Shown: positions 44,283 to 53,880, counted from the stretch's first letter. The stretch is DNA of 64,000 nucleotides from Litorivita pollutaquae (GCF_003205515.1 NZ_KZ826490.1:36391-100390); one strand, 5' to 3'. Program-made: numbers and translations. The notes: generated by a model not told the origin, from the letters alone.

Positions 44283-44588
44283 TCAGCGCTGGCGCCTGAG
44301 AGATTGTGCCACCTCCCCGCCGGGTACGACGCCCCTCCCCTGCCCGTCTGGTCTCAGATGGCTGTCTTGGCTCTTCTCGTCGCCCTCCTCCGATTTCGCG
44401 ATGAAGAACTCTGCCTCATCCCCGTTCAGCCGCAGCCCGCTCCGGTCGGTCAGCCCTATGGTGCTACCGTTCGGCTCAAACGTAATCAGGTATTGGCCGA
44501 GGCCGTCCTTGTGCACGCGGTAGCCGGTGTTGGCCCAATGCAAGGTTTGGCCTGCATCGATGGCGGCTTTGATCTCTTCGAGTGTCAT
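44283..44588 (-). CDS. Small conserved plasmid protein
   Basis: A 101-residue protein beginning MTLEEIKAAIDAGQTLHW, with a compact alpha/beta core (TGYRVHKDGLGQYLITFEPN) and a charged, probably disordered C-terminus. I do not recognise a named domain. It follows the large helicase gene by 13 bp and probably shares its transcript. Confidence 0.65.
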   Translation of the reverse strand: MTLEEIKAAIDAGQTLHWANTGYRVHKDGLGQYLITFEPNGSTIGLTDRSGLRLNGDEAEFFIAKSEEGDEKSQDSHLRPDGQGRGVVPGGEVAQSLRRQR

Positions 44589-44601
44589 GATCGCCCCCTC
44601 G

Positions 44602-47600
44602 CTATTCTGCTGCCACTGAAGTTACGTCCCGCGTGGCGCCTGGTCCGGTTCCAACAATCCGGGAGAGGATGCCCAATGTGTCGACTCCGTCCCCATGCGG
44701 CAGGAACACACGAAGCTGGAAGGCGATGATCTCCGTGAAACACCCCATGGCCTTGAGACCCTCGATCATGCCCTTGTCGGCACCGCCCAGCTCGAGGCGC
44801 ACCTCGCCTGCCACCCGGCGGCGGGTCAGGGTCAGGCCGCGGCCCAGATCGACCTGGGCAGTGGAGCCTAGGGCGGCGGTTAGCATTTCTTCTGGGGTTT
44901 GTGGGTTGGAAACGAGGAAGCGTGCGCGCAGCGCCGCCGCGCCTTCCTCGCTCAGCGTGCGGCCGATCATGCTGGTTCCGCCGTCGGGCGTGACCCTGTA
45001 GATGCGTTCATTCGTGGTCGGAATATCCTTCCAGATCGGCAGCAACAGCCCGGTCAGCAGGTAGAGCTTCGTCATGCTGGTTTTTGGCAAGGACGCGGCT
45101 TCGTCATCCCAGAGCCGGGTGAACTCTGCCCCCCCGATCTTTTCCCAGGCTGAAGCCTCAAACCGGGTCTCCTCGAGATAGCTGGACCCATTGGGCCGCA
45201 CCGCCTTGCGCATCAGGGTGACGATATCCTCGTCATACATCTGCATGGGCCGCGCCGAGATGAGCGCCGCGCGTCCCGAAGCGCGGTTTACCATCGTGGT
45301 CTTATCCGGATTGCGCGAGAGCGCCTCATCCGCGGACAACACATACACCGGGTCCGTGACCTGAAGCCCAATGATCCGCGTCACCGCGCCGGATTTCGGG
45401 CAGGTCCAGAGGTCCTCTGCCCCGACCTGCTCGATCCTTTCCCCGCGCAGGGTCTCCACCCCGAGATCGAGCGTTCCCGCCGCCCGCGCCCGTTCGGTCT
45501 GATCGGCGATCCGCCTCATGAACTCCGCAAAAAGCGCGTTCTGCATGTGAATGGGCAGGGCTAGAACCCGGTTAAGGAAGCGCTGGATCGGGGGAAGCTC
45601 TTCGAGCAGAAAGCCGTCCTTGTCGATCAGCCGCAGCGCAGTCCAATCAGTGAAGCTCTCGTAGCTCATCGCCTCGGCCCGTCCGGCAGCGAGATCGGCG
45701 TAGTAGCCGCGCAGCGCCGCGCGCGCGATCGGACTTTCGAGATTGTCCTCCTCGCGGAACATGCCTTGCGAGCCGGTTTCTCGCTGGCCCTTGGTGAGCG
45801 CCCCCAGCTGGTCGAGCCGTTTGCTGATCGTCGAGGTGAAGCGCTTCTCGCCATGCACATCCGAGGTGCAGACCCGGAAGAAGGGCGCGCTGACCTGGGC
45901 CGAGCGATGCGTGCGGCCAAGACCTTGAATGGCCGCGTCGGCGCGCCAGCCTGGCTCCAGCAGGTAGTGCCGCCGCCGTTTCTGGTTCTTCGCCGTCTGC
46001 GCGGCATGATAGGAGCGGCCCGTGCCACCCGCATCGGAGAAGATCAGGATGTTCTTCTCGCCTTCCATGAAGGCTTGGGTCTCGGAGGAATTGCTGGCGG
46101 CGGCGCGCTTCTCGATGAAGAGATGACCATCCTCGGCCTTCAAAGGGCGGATGGAGCGCCCGGTGACTTCGGCTACGGCTTCATCGCCGAAGGCCCAGAG
46201 GATCTGATCGAGCGCCGAGGGGATCGGCGCCAGTGTCATCAGTTCCATCATTGCCGCATCGCGCAGGGCGAGCGCCTCGCGCGAGACGACCAGCGCGCCG
46301 GTCTCGTCGCGCAAGGGTTCCGCCACCATGTTGCCGTCGATCTCGACCAGCTTTTGCGCATGGATCGGGAAGGCCTGTTCGAGATAGCCCAACACGTAGT
46401 CGCGGGGCGTCAGCGCGCCTTCGACCAATTCATCGTCCGGGTCCATCATCTCAAGCCGGCGCTTCAGCAGGCTCTCACCCGTCGAGACCACCTGGATGAC
46501 GCAAGCATAGCCTGCCGACAGATCTTCCTCGATGGCACGGACGATGCTCGGGGCCTTCATGCCCATCAGGAGATGATTGAAGAACCGTTGTTTCGTGCTC
46601 TCGAAGCGGGACTTGGCCGAGGCGCGTGCGGCGGAGGCATTGGTCTCGCCCGAGGCGTCATCGACGCCGGTGGCGGTCAGGGCTGCCTCGAGATTGTGGT
46701 GGATCGTGCGAAACGCACCCGCATAGGCGTCGTAGATCTCGGTTTGGGCCGGGGTCAGTGCATGTTCCAGCACATCATATTCCACCCCATCAAAGCTGAG
46801 CGCGCGGGCCGTGTAGAGCCCGAGTGTCTTGAGGTCGCGCGCGACCACCTCCATGGCAGCGACGCCGCCTGCCTCCATCGCAGAGACGAAACTTTCGCGG
46901 CTCGGGAAGGGGTATTCGGGACCCTGACCCCAGAGCCCCAACCGCGCGGCATAAGCGAGGTTGTGCACGCTCGTGGCGCCCGTGGCCGAAATGTAAAAGA
47001 TGCGGGCGCGGGGCGCGGCAAGTTGCAACCGCAGCCCGGCGAGGCCCTGCTGGGAGGGTTTGACCCCCCTGCCCTGCTCGGACCCGGCCGCGTTCTGCAT
47101 GGCATGGGCTTCGTCGAAAGCCAGAACACCATCGAACCCCGCGCCCATCCAGTCGAGGACCTGGCTCAGCCGCGTGGTGCCGCATTTGCCCGCCGAACGC
47201 AGCGTGGCGTAGGTGACGAAGAGGATACCGTCGCCCATGGGGATGGGCTGATCCGGTTTCCATTTCGACAGCGGCTGAATGTCGGCGGGCGAGCCGCCGA
47301 GATCAGTCCAGTCGCGGATGGCGTCCTCGATGAGCGTGGCGGACTTCGAGACCCAGACGGCCTTACGGCGTCCGGCGAGCCATCCCGCGAGGATCAGCCC
47401 CGCACATTCCCGACCCTTGCCGCAGCCGGTGCCGTCGCCAAGAAAGTAGCCGAGGCGATAGGCGCGCGCATCCGGGTCATGATCGGCACGCGTCATCTTG
47501 GTCTGGTCGTCATCGATGGTAAAACGCCCTGGCAGATCGCACCCATGGGCATAATGGGCCATGATGATGGTCTCAAGCTGCGCCTCGGAGAGGTGGCCCT

Positions 47601-48876
47601 CTTCGATCAGTCGGGCGGGCAGACGCAATGACTCGCTCGCCTCATGCGATGGCGATGGCGGCGCGACGGAGGCCATTGCGATACTTTCGACCAACGGCGT
47701 GGGATGTTCCCGAGCGCCCGCGATCTCGATCCGCTGCGGGCGGTAGCGGGCATAGATGTCCGAGACCGGCGTGTTGTCCCGTGGGGTCTCGAGACTGGTG
47801 AAGGTAAGCGGAACGGCGGCGTTGGTTTTGGTCTTGGATGCAGCGACCGCTGCAACAGGCCGCTTGCGCGTGACAGGCACTGGAACGACCCTCCCCGCGT
47901 GAGGGCTCGTCGCCGCCCTTTGGGCGAGACGCGCCTCGGGCCGAATCGCAGCCACGGCGTCGACATATGCCAAAGCGTCGTCCAGATCCCGCACCGTGGC
48001 GCGGATGAACTCACCACCCTCCGGCACCTTGTCGAAGACCATCAGCTGGGTTTCCACACTCGTGCCAAGCTTGCGATAAACCTGTCCCGGGATCGTCAGC
48101 GCCAAGCGCGGCGTGAAGAGGCCGCAGGCGCGCGACCAATGTGCGGCATCACGGTCGGGTGTGAACCCAGGCGGCATAATCGCCACCAGCCGCCCCCCGG
48201 GCGCGAGGCGCTTCGCGGCAGCGATGAGATGCTTGGCCGCGATGTGCTTATCCCTAGACCGATCGATCGAAGAGGCGAATGGCGGGTTCATCACCACGAC
48301 GTGGGGCAGGACCAGTGTCTGCAGCAGATCGTCGATATGCTCACCATCGTGACCTGTCACCTCGCCCCCGAAGACCGCGCACAGGAGGCGCTGGCGAAAC
48401 GGATCGATCTCGTTGAGCAGAAGCGTGGCGCCTGCGCGGGTGGCGAAAGCGGCCAGGGCGCCAGTTCCGGCGGATGGTTCGAGCACGGTCTCGCCCTTGC
48501 GGACCGCAGCCGCCCGCACGGCAAAGGCGGCAAATGGCAGTGGCGTGGAAAACTGCTGCAACCGGATCTGCTGCTCGGAGCGGCGGGTTTCCGTCAGGAG
48601 CCGCGAGGCGAGCAGCTTTGCAGCGGCAATACCACCCTCGGCGCCGTCTTGACGCAGCAGCACCTGAACAGCCGCAGCCTGCATCATGTCATAGGCCATG
48701 CGCCAGTCCCACGCGCCACTGGCATCGCTGCCGCCGAACGCCTCCCGCATGATACGGGCAAGCGCCGAACTGCGCAGGGGCTGGTGATCAATCTCCGCTC
48801 CCATCTGCCTCAGAGCGGTGGAAAGATCGGGGTCGGAGACGGTAAGAACTGGGTTTGTTGGGGTTGGCTTGGCCAT
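44602..48876 (-). CDS. Strawberry-notch-type helicase fused to a DNA methyltransferase domain
   Basis: A 1424-residue protein. Residues about 110-300 form a Rossmann-type methyltransferase with EPSAGTG (133-139, motif I) and NPPF (197-200, motif IV, N6-adenine or N4-cytosine type). A second part contains GDGTGCGKGR (479-488, the strawberry-notch P-loop), the DEAH box (587-590) and a long C-terminal helicase half. Such proteins are common on large alphaproteobacterial plasmids and may modify or protect plasmid DNA during transfer. ATG 48876 follows AAAGGAC; an extension to 48918 would run through the leader hairpin. Confidence 0.9.
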   Translation of the reverse strand: MAKPTPTNPVLTVSDPDLSTALRQMGAEIDHQPLRSSALARIMREAFGGSDASGAWDWRMAYDMMQAAAVQVLLRQDGAEGGIAAAKLLASRLLTETRRSEQQIRLQQFSTPLPFAAFAVRAAAVRKGETVLEPSAGTGALAAFATRAGATLLLNEIDPFRQRLLCAVFGGEVTGHDGEHIDDLLQTLVLPHVVVMNPPFASSIDRSRDKHIAAKHLIAAAKRLAPGGRLVAIMPPGFTPDRDAAHWSRACGLFTPRLALTIPGQVYRKLGTSVETQLMVFDKVPEGGEFIRATVRDLDDALAYVDAVAAIRPEARLAQRAATSPHAGRVVPVPVTRKRPVAAVAASKTKTNAAVPLTFTSLETPRDNTPVSDIYARYRPQRIEIAGAREHPTPLVESIAMASVAPPSPSHEASESLRLPARLIEEGHLSEAQLETIIMAHYAHGCDLPGRFTIDDDQTKMTRADHDPDARAYRLGYFLGDGTGCGKGRECAGLILAGWLAGRRKAVWVSKSATLIEDAIRDWTDLGGSPADIQPLSKWKPDQPIPMGDGILFVTYATLRSAGKCGTTRLSQVLDWMGAGFDGVLAFDEAHAMQNAAGSEQGRGVKPSQQGLAGLRLQLAAPRARIFYISATGATSVHNLAYAARLGLWGQGPEYPFPSRESFVSAMEAGGVAAMEVVARDLKTLGLYTARALSFDGVEYDVLEHALTPAQTEIYDAYAGAFRTIHHNLEAALTATGVDDASGETNASAARASAKSRFESTKQRFFNHLLMGMKAPSIVRAIEEDLSAGYACVIQVVSTGESLLKRRLEMMDPDDELVEGALTPRDYVLGYLEQAFPIHAQKLVEIDGNMVAEPLRDETGALVVSREALALRDAAMMELMTLAPIPSALDQILWAFGDEAVAEVTGRSIRPLKAEDGHLFIEKRAAASNSSETQAFMEGEKNILIFSDAGGTGRSYHAAQTAKNQKRRRHYLLEPGWRADAAIQGLGRTHRSAQVSAPFFRVCTSDVHGEKRFTSTISKRLDQLGALTKGQRETGSQGMFREEDNLESPIARAALRGYYADLAAGRAEAMSYESFTDWTALRLIDKDGFLLEELPPIQRFLNRVLALPIHMQNALFAEFMRRIADQTERARAAGTLDLGVETLRGERIEQVGAEDLWTCPKSGAVTRIIGLQVTDPVYVLSADEALSRNPDKTTMVNRASGRAALISARPMQMYDEDIVTLMRKAVRPNGSSYLEETRFEASAWEKIGGAEFTRLWDDEAASLPKTSMTKLYLLTGLLLPIWKDIPTTNERIYRVTPDGGTSMIGRTLSEEGAAALRARFLVSNPQTPEEMLTAALGSTAQVDLGRGLTLTRRRVAGEVRLELGGADKGMIEGLKAMGCFTEIIAFQLRVFLPHGDGVDTLGILSRIVGTGPGATRDVTSVAAE

Positions 48877-48920
48877 GGGGTTTGTCCTTTGGATCAGGGT
48901 CTGAGTTCCAAAAGACAAAT

Positions 48921-48955
48921 AGCCCCCTCTACACTTTGTAAGAGCAGAGAGGGCT
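48921..48955 (-). terminator. Hairpin after the 48990 gene
   Basis: AGCCCCCTCT and AGAGAGGGCT form a 10-bp stem with one mismatch. On the minus strand it is followed by ATTTGTCTTTT, then the AAAGGA leader of the helicase gene. Confidence 0.6.
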
Positions 48956-48989
48956 CGAAGGAAGCGCCGGTGCTTGATGGTCTAGTCGT

Positions 48990-49646
48990 TCAATCCTCCT
49001 GCCCCGCCAGGAACTCTGCCAGCACAGGACTTGCCGCGCCCTTCGCGGAGCTGAGCAGCTCCGAGCCAGCGAGCGTCGCTTTCGACAGGCGCACGAGCGC
49101 GCCGGTTTCCTCGATGCGGTAGCAGCGGCGTTTTTGCCGCCCCCGACTGTAGTGGGTCACGGTGACGATCTGGCAGGTACTGCCATCTGTGAGCGTCACG
49201 GGAGCGGCGAGCTTGATCCTGTCACCTTCCTGGTAGTCCGGAATCGACGCCCAATCACGACAGCGCTGGCGCCAAGCATGGGCATAGCTCTCTGGGTTCT
49301 TCAATTCCGAGAGCAGCGCCAGAAGGCTGAGCGGCGCGCGCGACTCGACGGGACCAGCGCTTTCCTCCATGTCCTTGTAGCCCCAGCAGCCGTCGTCGTA
49401 TCGGGTGAGGAATACGGCACCGAAGGTGACGGAGCCGTCAGGGTCTGTGACATAGGTCGCATCCTCGACCGGAGATCCGTGGAGGTTTGTGACCCTCGCT
49501 GCCGCGTACCAGGTCGAACCCACCTTGCAGGCCTTGAGCAGTTCTGTCTTTCGGATGTCGGTCTCGAAGGTACAGAGCCGTGTAATTTCCGCCTTCTCAT
49601 CCGCGTAGGATTTGATACGACGGTCGGTGTAAAAGAGCCATCCCAC
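48990..49646 (-). CDS. Conserved plasmid protein (possible DUF6927 type)
   Basis: A 218-residue soluble protein beginning MGWLFYTDRRIKSYADEK. It has a beta-rich core (STWYAAARVTNLHGSPVED...SVTFGAVFLTRYDDGCWGYKDM) and a C-terminal RYRIEETGALVRL-like module. GTG 49646 shares one base with the stop of the upstream gene. The opening is familiar from rhodobacteral plasmids, but I cannot give a function; the DUF number is from memory. Confidence 0.75.
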   Translation of the reverse strand: MGWLFYTDRRIKSYADEKAEITRLCTFETDIRKTELLKACKVGSTWYAAARVTNLHGSPVEDATYVTDPDGSVTFGAVFLTRYDDGCWGYKDMEESAGPVESRAPLSLLALLSELKNPESYAHAWRQRCRDWASIPDYQEGDRIKLAAPVTLTDGSTCQIVTVTHYSRGRQKRRCYRIEETGALVRLSKATLAGSELLSSAKGAASPVLAEFLAGQED

Positions 49647-50239
49647 TATGCCGCCCTCCGATCGTCGATCTCCATGAGCGCATCGAGCGGCACGCGATAG
49701 GGCTGCATGGCGTCGAAATCCTCGCAATTGCCGCAGTTCTGGACGATCGCGAAGGTGTCACAGGCGTCCTTGAGGATGACTCGGAAGGTACCCCCGAGAC
49801 CAGAGGGCACGTCATAGGCTCCGCCGATGAGATAATCCGCTGCGCGGCGCACGAAGACGCGGATGCTGTGACCATCAGTGGCGAGCCGGATCGTGCCCTG
49901 CCCCCGGTCGATGAGCACCTGCACGTCGTCCAGGATGTCCGTGTAAAACTGCCCGGTCAGGTCGCGAAACGCCATGCGGCGCTGCGCCATCCAGTCGGTG
50001 TCCCGAAACGGGTTCATGCCGTCGGCGAAGGCGAAGGAGGGATCCGCCTGCTCGGTGGTGACGATGCGGGTGGTTGTGCCATCAATGCCGTTCGAGCGCA
50101 GATGCACGCCATTGCCGACGATCAGAATCAGGGCGGGCCTGTCCACGGGTCCGTTCCAGTTGGGCAGGAAGGTCTTGCAGCCGCGCGCATGGGCGATCTG
50201 CGCCGCGACAGCGGACGCGGAGAACTTGAGAATAGCCAT
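49646..50239 (-). CDS. Conserved plasmid protein of unknown function
   Basis: A 197-residue soluble protein beginning MAILKFSASAVAAQIAHAR. It has a strand-rich N-terminal half (PALILIVGNGVHLRSNGID) and a motif QNCGNCEDFD with a CxxC near the C-terminus that could bind a metal. It is translationally coupled to the 48990 gene. No family assignment is possible from sight. Confidence 0.7.
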   Translation of the reverse strand: MAILKFSASAVAAQIAHARGCKTFLPNWNGPVDRPALILIVGNGVHLRSNGIDGTTTRIVTTEQADPSFAFADGMNPFRDTDWMAQRRMAFRDLTGQFYTDILDDVQVLIDRGQGTIRLATDGHSIRVFVRRAADYLIGGAYDVPSGLGGTFRVILKDACDTFAIVQNCGNCEDFDAMQPYRVPLDALMEIDDRRAA

Positions 50240-50272
50240 GGGGATGTCTTTCTGTTCAGTGTGGGAAAGGGT

Positions 50273-50306
50273 CGACCCGCGCGGTGTTTGAGCCTTGCGC
50301 GGGTCG
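50273..50306 (-). terminator. Hairpin after the ParB-like gene
   Basis: A perfect 10-bp stem CGACCCGCGC/GCGCGGGTCG with a 14-base loop sits 11 bp after the ParB-like stop; the minus strand continues ACCCTTTCCC. It precedes the leader of the 50239 gene and has no strong T-run, so it is a moderate terminator candidate. Confidence 0.5.
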
Positions 50307-50316
50307 AGAGGGTCGC

Positions 50317-52290
50317 TCAGGCCGCTTTCGCGACGCCAGTGTCAGGCTCCGAGATTTCTACCGTGGGCGCTTCGTCCGTCGCGCTTCCGGCGGTCTGCAT
50401 CATCGGCGGGCACCAGGCGGCTACCGCAGCGCGTTGTGCGTCCGTCAGAGTGGCGAAGGGTTCGGCGAAGAGCTTGTCGCAGAAGGCGACGATCTCCTTC
50501 TTGCTGGACGAGGCCAGCGTCACCGCCTCCTGGGCAAGGCCAAGATCTTCGCCGAGGATTTTCAGGAGCCAGGCCTTCTTGAAGCGGTTGAACAGAGCCG
50601 CGTTCGGCGTCCAATGTGCGCGAATGTCGGGCATGATCTCGATCTCGAAATCATGCATCAGGCTGTCGCGCTGGCGATCCCGCGCAAAGCAGGACTGCGT
50701 GGTGCTTGCTGTGGCATACGCGACAAGCTTGGCCTTCTCGGCGGCCTCCAGCGCGCGGAACGCGGCGAACTGATCGGCAGGGGACCGGGCCTCATCGAGC
50801 CACGAGAGGTCAAGCGCATTATGCGCCGCCGCCACCTGCTCGAGCGAGGCGCCATCGATCTCGTCCATCTTGGCATGGCTGCGGCATTCCTTGCGGGCAT
50901 CGATCTTGATCGCCTGCGTGACACTCATGCCGCTGGCCAGAACGTCACTGACCAGCTTGAAGAGCGTCAGATCCAGCGTGGCCTCAGGGTTCATCGCCAT
51001 CGCGGCTCCAAGGGCCATAGCCCGCTCGGTCTTGAGATCCTCGGCCAGCGAAGCCGGATAGGCGATCTCGCCTGGGTCGGGCTCATCCTTGCCGGTCTGG
51101 TTCCCGGAAGGGCTCTGAGACGCCTCTTGCTTGTCCTCCGGGCGCACGAGGCCCACATGGAGCGTGACCTGACCGCCCGACCACGACGCAATCACACCGG
51201 CGCGGGCAAGGTCCTCGGCACCGTAGGCCTCCTGCAAATCGCGCGCTTCGTCTTCCAAAGCGTCCACACGTTCGTAGAGCGCCGTGTAGGCGTCGTCCTC
51301 GAGCCCCTCATCCTCCATCTCGAGCTGCAGTTTCTCGAGCTCGGCGGTGATCTCATCGATGCGCTTCTGGGCGGCCTCATCAGGCTCAATAGGGCCGGGA
51401 TAGACGCGGCCGTAGTCGGCCATGGTCGCGTAATCATAGCGCACCATCGCATCGGCCCAGGCAAGACCCAGTTTCGCACGGGCTTCCTCGGCGGCGGCAC
51501 CGAGCTTCTCCAGCAGGATGACCTCGACCAGTGCCGCATTCTCGAGCACGGAATGCTCTTCCAGAAGGTCAGCCGCAACAGCACCTCCCCGTGCCTCGTA
51601 GTCCGCGCGCACGAAAGCCCCGATATCGTCGCTGATCTGCACGCCGCGGGATTTGAGAGCCTGACGGACGGTGTAGGCCTGCAGATAGCTGTCTTCCGTC
51701 GTGAGCGCCTCGAAGACCTCCTTCTGCACGTCCTGGCTCGGATGCTCCGCAAAGGCCTTCATCGTATCGAGCGTGATCGCTTTGGCCCGGGCTGCGGCGC
51801 GGATGTCAGGGTGAATGAGGCCGTAGCGCAGCCGCCCCTTCACGGCGGCAACGGTGGCACCGAAGGTCTTGGCGATCGTCTCGGGCGTCTGACCATCGAC
51901 CTTCATCATCCGGGCGAAGGCCTCGAACTCGTCGATCGCGTTCATCGGCGCCTGGGTGATGTTCTCGGCGAGCGACAGGGCCGTGGTCACGTCGCAATCC
52001 TCCGGCACAAGGCGGCAGTCGATCTCGGTCTTGCTCGTGAAGCCCTTGGCGGCCTTGTCCGCGACCAGCTCGTTCAGCGCGGCATGGCGTCGGCCACCGG
52101 CAAGCACGGCGTATTTGCCGTCGAGCTTCTGGACCAGAAGTGGCTGCAGGAGGCCCAGAACGGCGATACTGGCTTTCAGATGCGCGATATTCTCGGAGTC
52201 ATAGGTTTCCGGGGAGTTACTGCGCACATTGGCGGAGTGGGCAGTCAGATCGCCGATAGCGACAGATACGGGTTTGAAGCTTGCGGTCAT
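50317..52290 (-). CDS. ParB/Spo0J-like nuclease-domain protein
   Basis: A 657-residue protein with an N-terminal ParB/sulfiredoxin-like domain (HLKASIAVLGLLQPLLVQ, GKYAVLAGGRRHAAL, LSLAENITQAPMNAIDEFEAF) and the following HTH-like region. The rest is a long acidic, helical extension with coiled-coil parts. Standard ParB proteins have about 300 residues, so this is the large plasmid-accessory form and not the partition protein (that is repB). A role in plasmid transfer or in regulating the surrounding accessory genes is possible. ATG 52290 has an AAAAGGACA leader. Confidence 0.85.
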   Translation of the reverse strand: MTASFKPVSVAIGDLTAHSANVRSNSPETYDSENIAHLKASIAVLGLLQPLLVQKLDGKYAVLAGGRRHAALNELVADKAAKGFTSKTEIDCRLVPEDCDVTTALSLAENITQAPMNAIDEFEAFARMMKVDGQTPETIAKTFGATVAAVKGRLRYGLIHPDIRAAARAKAITLDTMKAFAEHPSQDVQKEVFEALTTEDSYLQAYTVRQALKSRGVQISDDIGAFVRADYEARGGAVAADLLEEHSVLENAALVEVILLEKLGAAAEEARAKLGLAWADAMVRYDYATMADYGRVYPGPIEPDEAAQKRIDEITAELEKLQLEMEDEGLEDDAYTALYERVDALEDEARDLQEAYGAEDLARAGVIASWSGGQVTLHVGLVRPEDKQEASQSPSGNQTGKDEPDPGEIAYPASLAEDLKTERAMALGAAMAMNPEATLDLTLFKLVSDVLASGMSVTQAIKIDARKECRSHAKMDEIDGASLEQVAAAHNALDLSWLDEARSPADQFAAFRALEAAEKAKLVAYATASTTQSCFARDRQRDSLMHDFEIEIMPDIRAHWTPNAALFNRFKKAWLLKILGEDLGLAQEAVTLASSSKKEIVAFCDKLFAEPFATLTDAQRAAVAAWCPPMMQTAGSATDEAPTVEISEPDTGVAKAA

Positions 52291-52373
52291 GGGATGTCCT
52301 TTTCGATGGGTAGGGTGCGGCCGGCGCGACCTGCTGCGCGACCAATCCCCGGGTTCGGGGATCAAAAGGACAA

Positions 52374-52410
52374 AAGGCCCGCTTTGCCTTTTGAGTGGGC
52401 AGCGGGCCTT
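52374..52410 (-). terminator. Hairpin between the DUF3768 and ParB-like genes
   Basis: A perfect 10-bp stem AAGGCCCGCT/AGCGGGCCTT with a 17-base loop. On the minus strand it is followed by TTGTCCTTTT. It lies 38 bp after the DUF3768 stop. Confidence 0.65.
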
Positions 52411-52447
52411 AGGAGGCTGAGAAATAGGTCTTGAGGCTACCCCTCGC

Positions 52448-52837
52448 CTACCAGTCGCGCGCCATCATGATGGTCAGCACACGCATGGTGGTTTCCGGGT
52501 TATCCGGGACCTCGGCACCGTAGCGAAAATCGGAATCTGCCTCATAGAGATCAATTTTCCAGAATACGGTTTCACCCTGGATCTCGACCGCCCCGAAATC
52601 ATGCCATCCCTCCGGATCGTTCTCTGGCTCAAACGTCTCGAACGTACCGGTCGCTTTCACCGCCTCGGCCATGAAACCGTCCCCCGCCTCCATGAGCGAG
52701 CGGGTCACATGCATCCGGCCTTGGATGGGCGCCTCTGGTGCTATCCCGAGGCAGGCGAGCTTGCGGAAAGCGTCATTCTGAGCGGCGATTACGGCGGGGT
52801 CTGGGAGGTCTGTCAGAGGCTGTGCTGCGTTGGTCAT
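52448..52837 (-). CDS. DUF3768 protein
   Basis: A 129-residue soluble protein of the DUF3768 family, recognised by IAAQNDAFRK near the start, FEPENDPEGWHDFGAVE in the middle and VFWKIDLYEADSDF. Such genes sit on alphaproteobacterial plasmids close to ArdC-like and ParB-like genes, and their function is unknown. ATG 52837 with an AAAGGAC leader is chosen; the frame upstream to 53056 would lie in the ArdC gene. Confidence 0.85.
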   Translation of the reverse strand: MTNAAQPLTDLPDPAVIAAQNDAFRKLACLGIAPEAPIQGRMHVTRSLMEAGDGFMAEAVKATGTFETFEPENDPEGWHDFGAVEIQGETVFWKIDLYEADSDFRYGAEVPDNPETTMRVLTIMMARDW

Positions 52838-52907
52838 GGGTCTGTCCTTTGAGAAGTTTGAAACACCCTTCCCAAAGCCTACTTTCCCTTTGCCGACACA
52901 CATCCCC

Positions 52908-53840
52908 TCAAGCGGCCTGGTCGACCTCCCCTGCCCTGCCCGCCTCCGATCGCGCGATAAGGTAATCACAGGCGCGCTGCGCATCGGCCGCGTGCTTGAA
53001 AATCGCCTGCTTGTCCGAGCGCAGCACCCGCAGCCAATTGTAGAGGTAAGCGGCATTCATCTCGAGCGTATGCGACGTGAACCCAAGTTCCTGCCCCAGA
53101 AAGCACGACGTGAGCTCGGCCACGATCTCCTCGCGGGCATAGGCTGTGTTGCCAAACCGCGAAAGACCGTAGTCGCGGTTCAAGCGATGGCGCGCCTTTG
53201 TGGCATGGCCCAGTTCATGGGCCCAAACCCCATAGAAATTTCTCGGGTTCTGGAACCGCGTAATCGGCGGCATGTAGACCTTGTCAACCGGCGGCAGATA
53301 GTAGGCGTCGCTACCCGTGAAGACGGTGGTGATATCGATGGCATCAAAAAAAGCCTGCATATGCGGTATAGGCTCAGTGGGCGGACGCTCAGGCACCGGG
53401 TCCGGCTCAGGATGAAAGCTGTCCGCCAACCCCTCGATCTGGCAGGCGTTGAACACGCGATAGGATTTCTGGAAACGGAAGACGCGGGTCTCATCCCCAT
53501 CGGCCTCGTCGGCGTCTCCAGACGCCTCGTCCTGTTTCCGGCTCTGGCCGTAATAGACCACCACGGAGGACTTCTCGCCCTTGCGGACCTTGGCGCCCAG
53601 GGCATTGGCCTGTGGGATGGTCATCCAGTAGGGCGAGCTGTGGCCAGCCATCACGGTCCGCATGGTCAGCAGGAAGTTGTTGACGCCTTGATATGCCTCG
53701 CCGTTGTGACGGAGCGGGCGGGAACTGCCACCGGCGGTCCAGGGCTTGCGCCACGGCAGGACGCCGCGCTCGATGATACGGATGATTTCGTTTGTGATGA
53801 CCTCGGAGGCATCGAATTTGGGCGTGCGGGAACGGGCCAT
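52908..53840 (-). CDS. ArdC-like antirestriction / ssDNA-binding protein
   Basis: A 310-residue protein with an N-terminal ssDNA-binding DUF1738 domain (VITNEIIRIIERGVLPWRKPW, RHNGEAYQGVNNFLL) and a C-terminal zincin-like metallopeptidase domain with HELGH (in GVWAHELGHATKARHR). ArdC proteins protect incoming plasmid DNA from restriction during conjugation. The RBS is GAAAGGAGG. Confidence 0.93.
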   Translation of the reverse strand: MARSRTPKFDASEVITNEIIRIIERGVLPWRKPWTAGGSSRPLRHNGEAYQGVNNFLLTMRTVMAGHSSPYWMTIPQANALGAKVRKGEKSSVVVYYGQSRKQDEASGDADEADGDETRVFRFQKSYRVFNACQIEGLADSFHPEPDPVPERPPTEPIPHMQAFFDAIDITTVFTGSDAYYLPPVDKVYMPPITRFQNPRNFYGVWAHELGHATKARHRLNRDYGLSRFGNTAYAREEIVAELTSCFLGQELGFTSHTLEMNAAYLYNWLRVLRSDKQAIFKHAADAQRACDYLIARSEAGRAGEVDQAA

Positions 53841-53880
53841 GGCTGGCCTCCTTTCGAGTGTTGGTGTGAGGGGATAGTGA

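Noticed and set aside
45766..49122. Long open frames on the plus strand (621 and 492 codons) opposite the strawberry-notch gene
   Set aside because: They lie antisense to a gene with clear motifs, have Arg/Gly-rich chance composition and no ribosome-binding sites; typical of GC-rich DNA.
50284..52434. A 716-codon plus-strand frame opposite the ParB-like gene
   Set aside because: Antisense shadow of the ParB-like gene with no recognisable domain; the minus-strand protein has ParB motifs and a good RBS.
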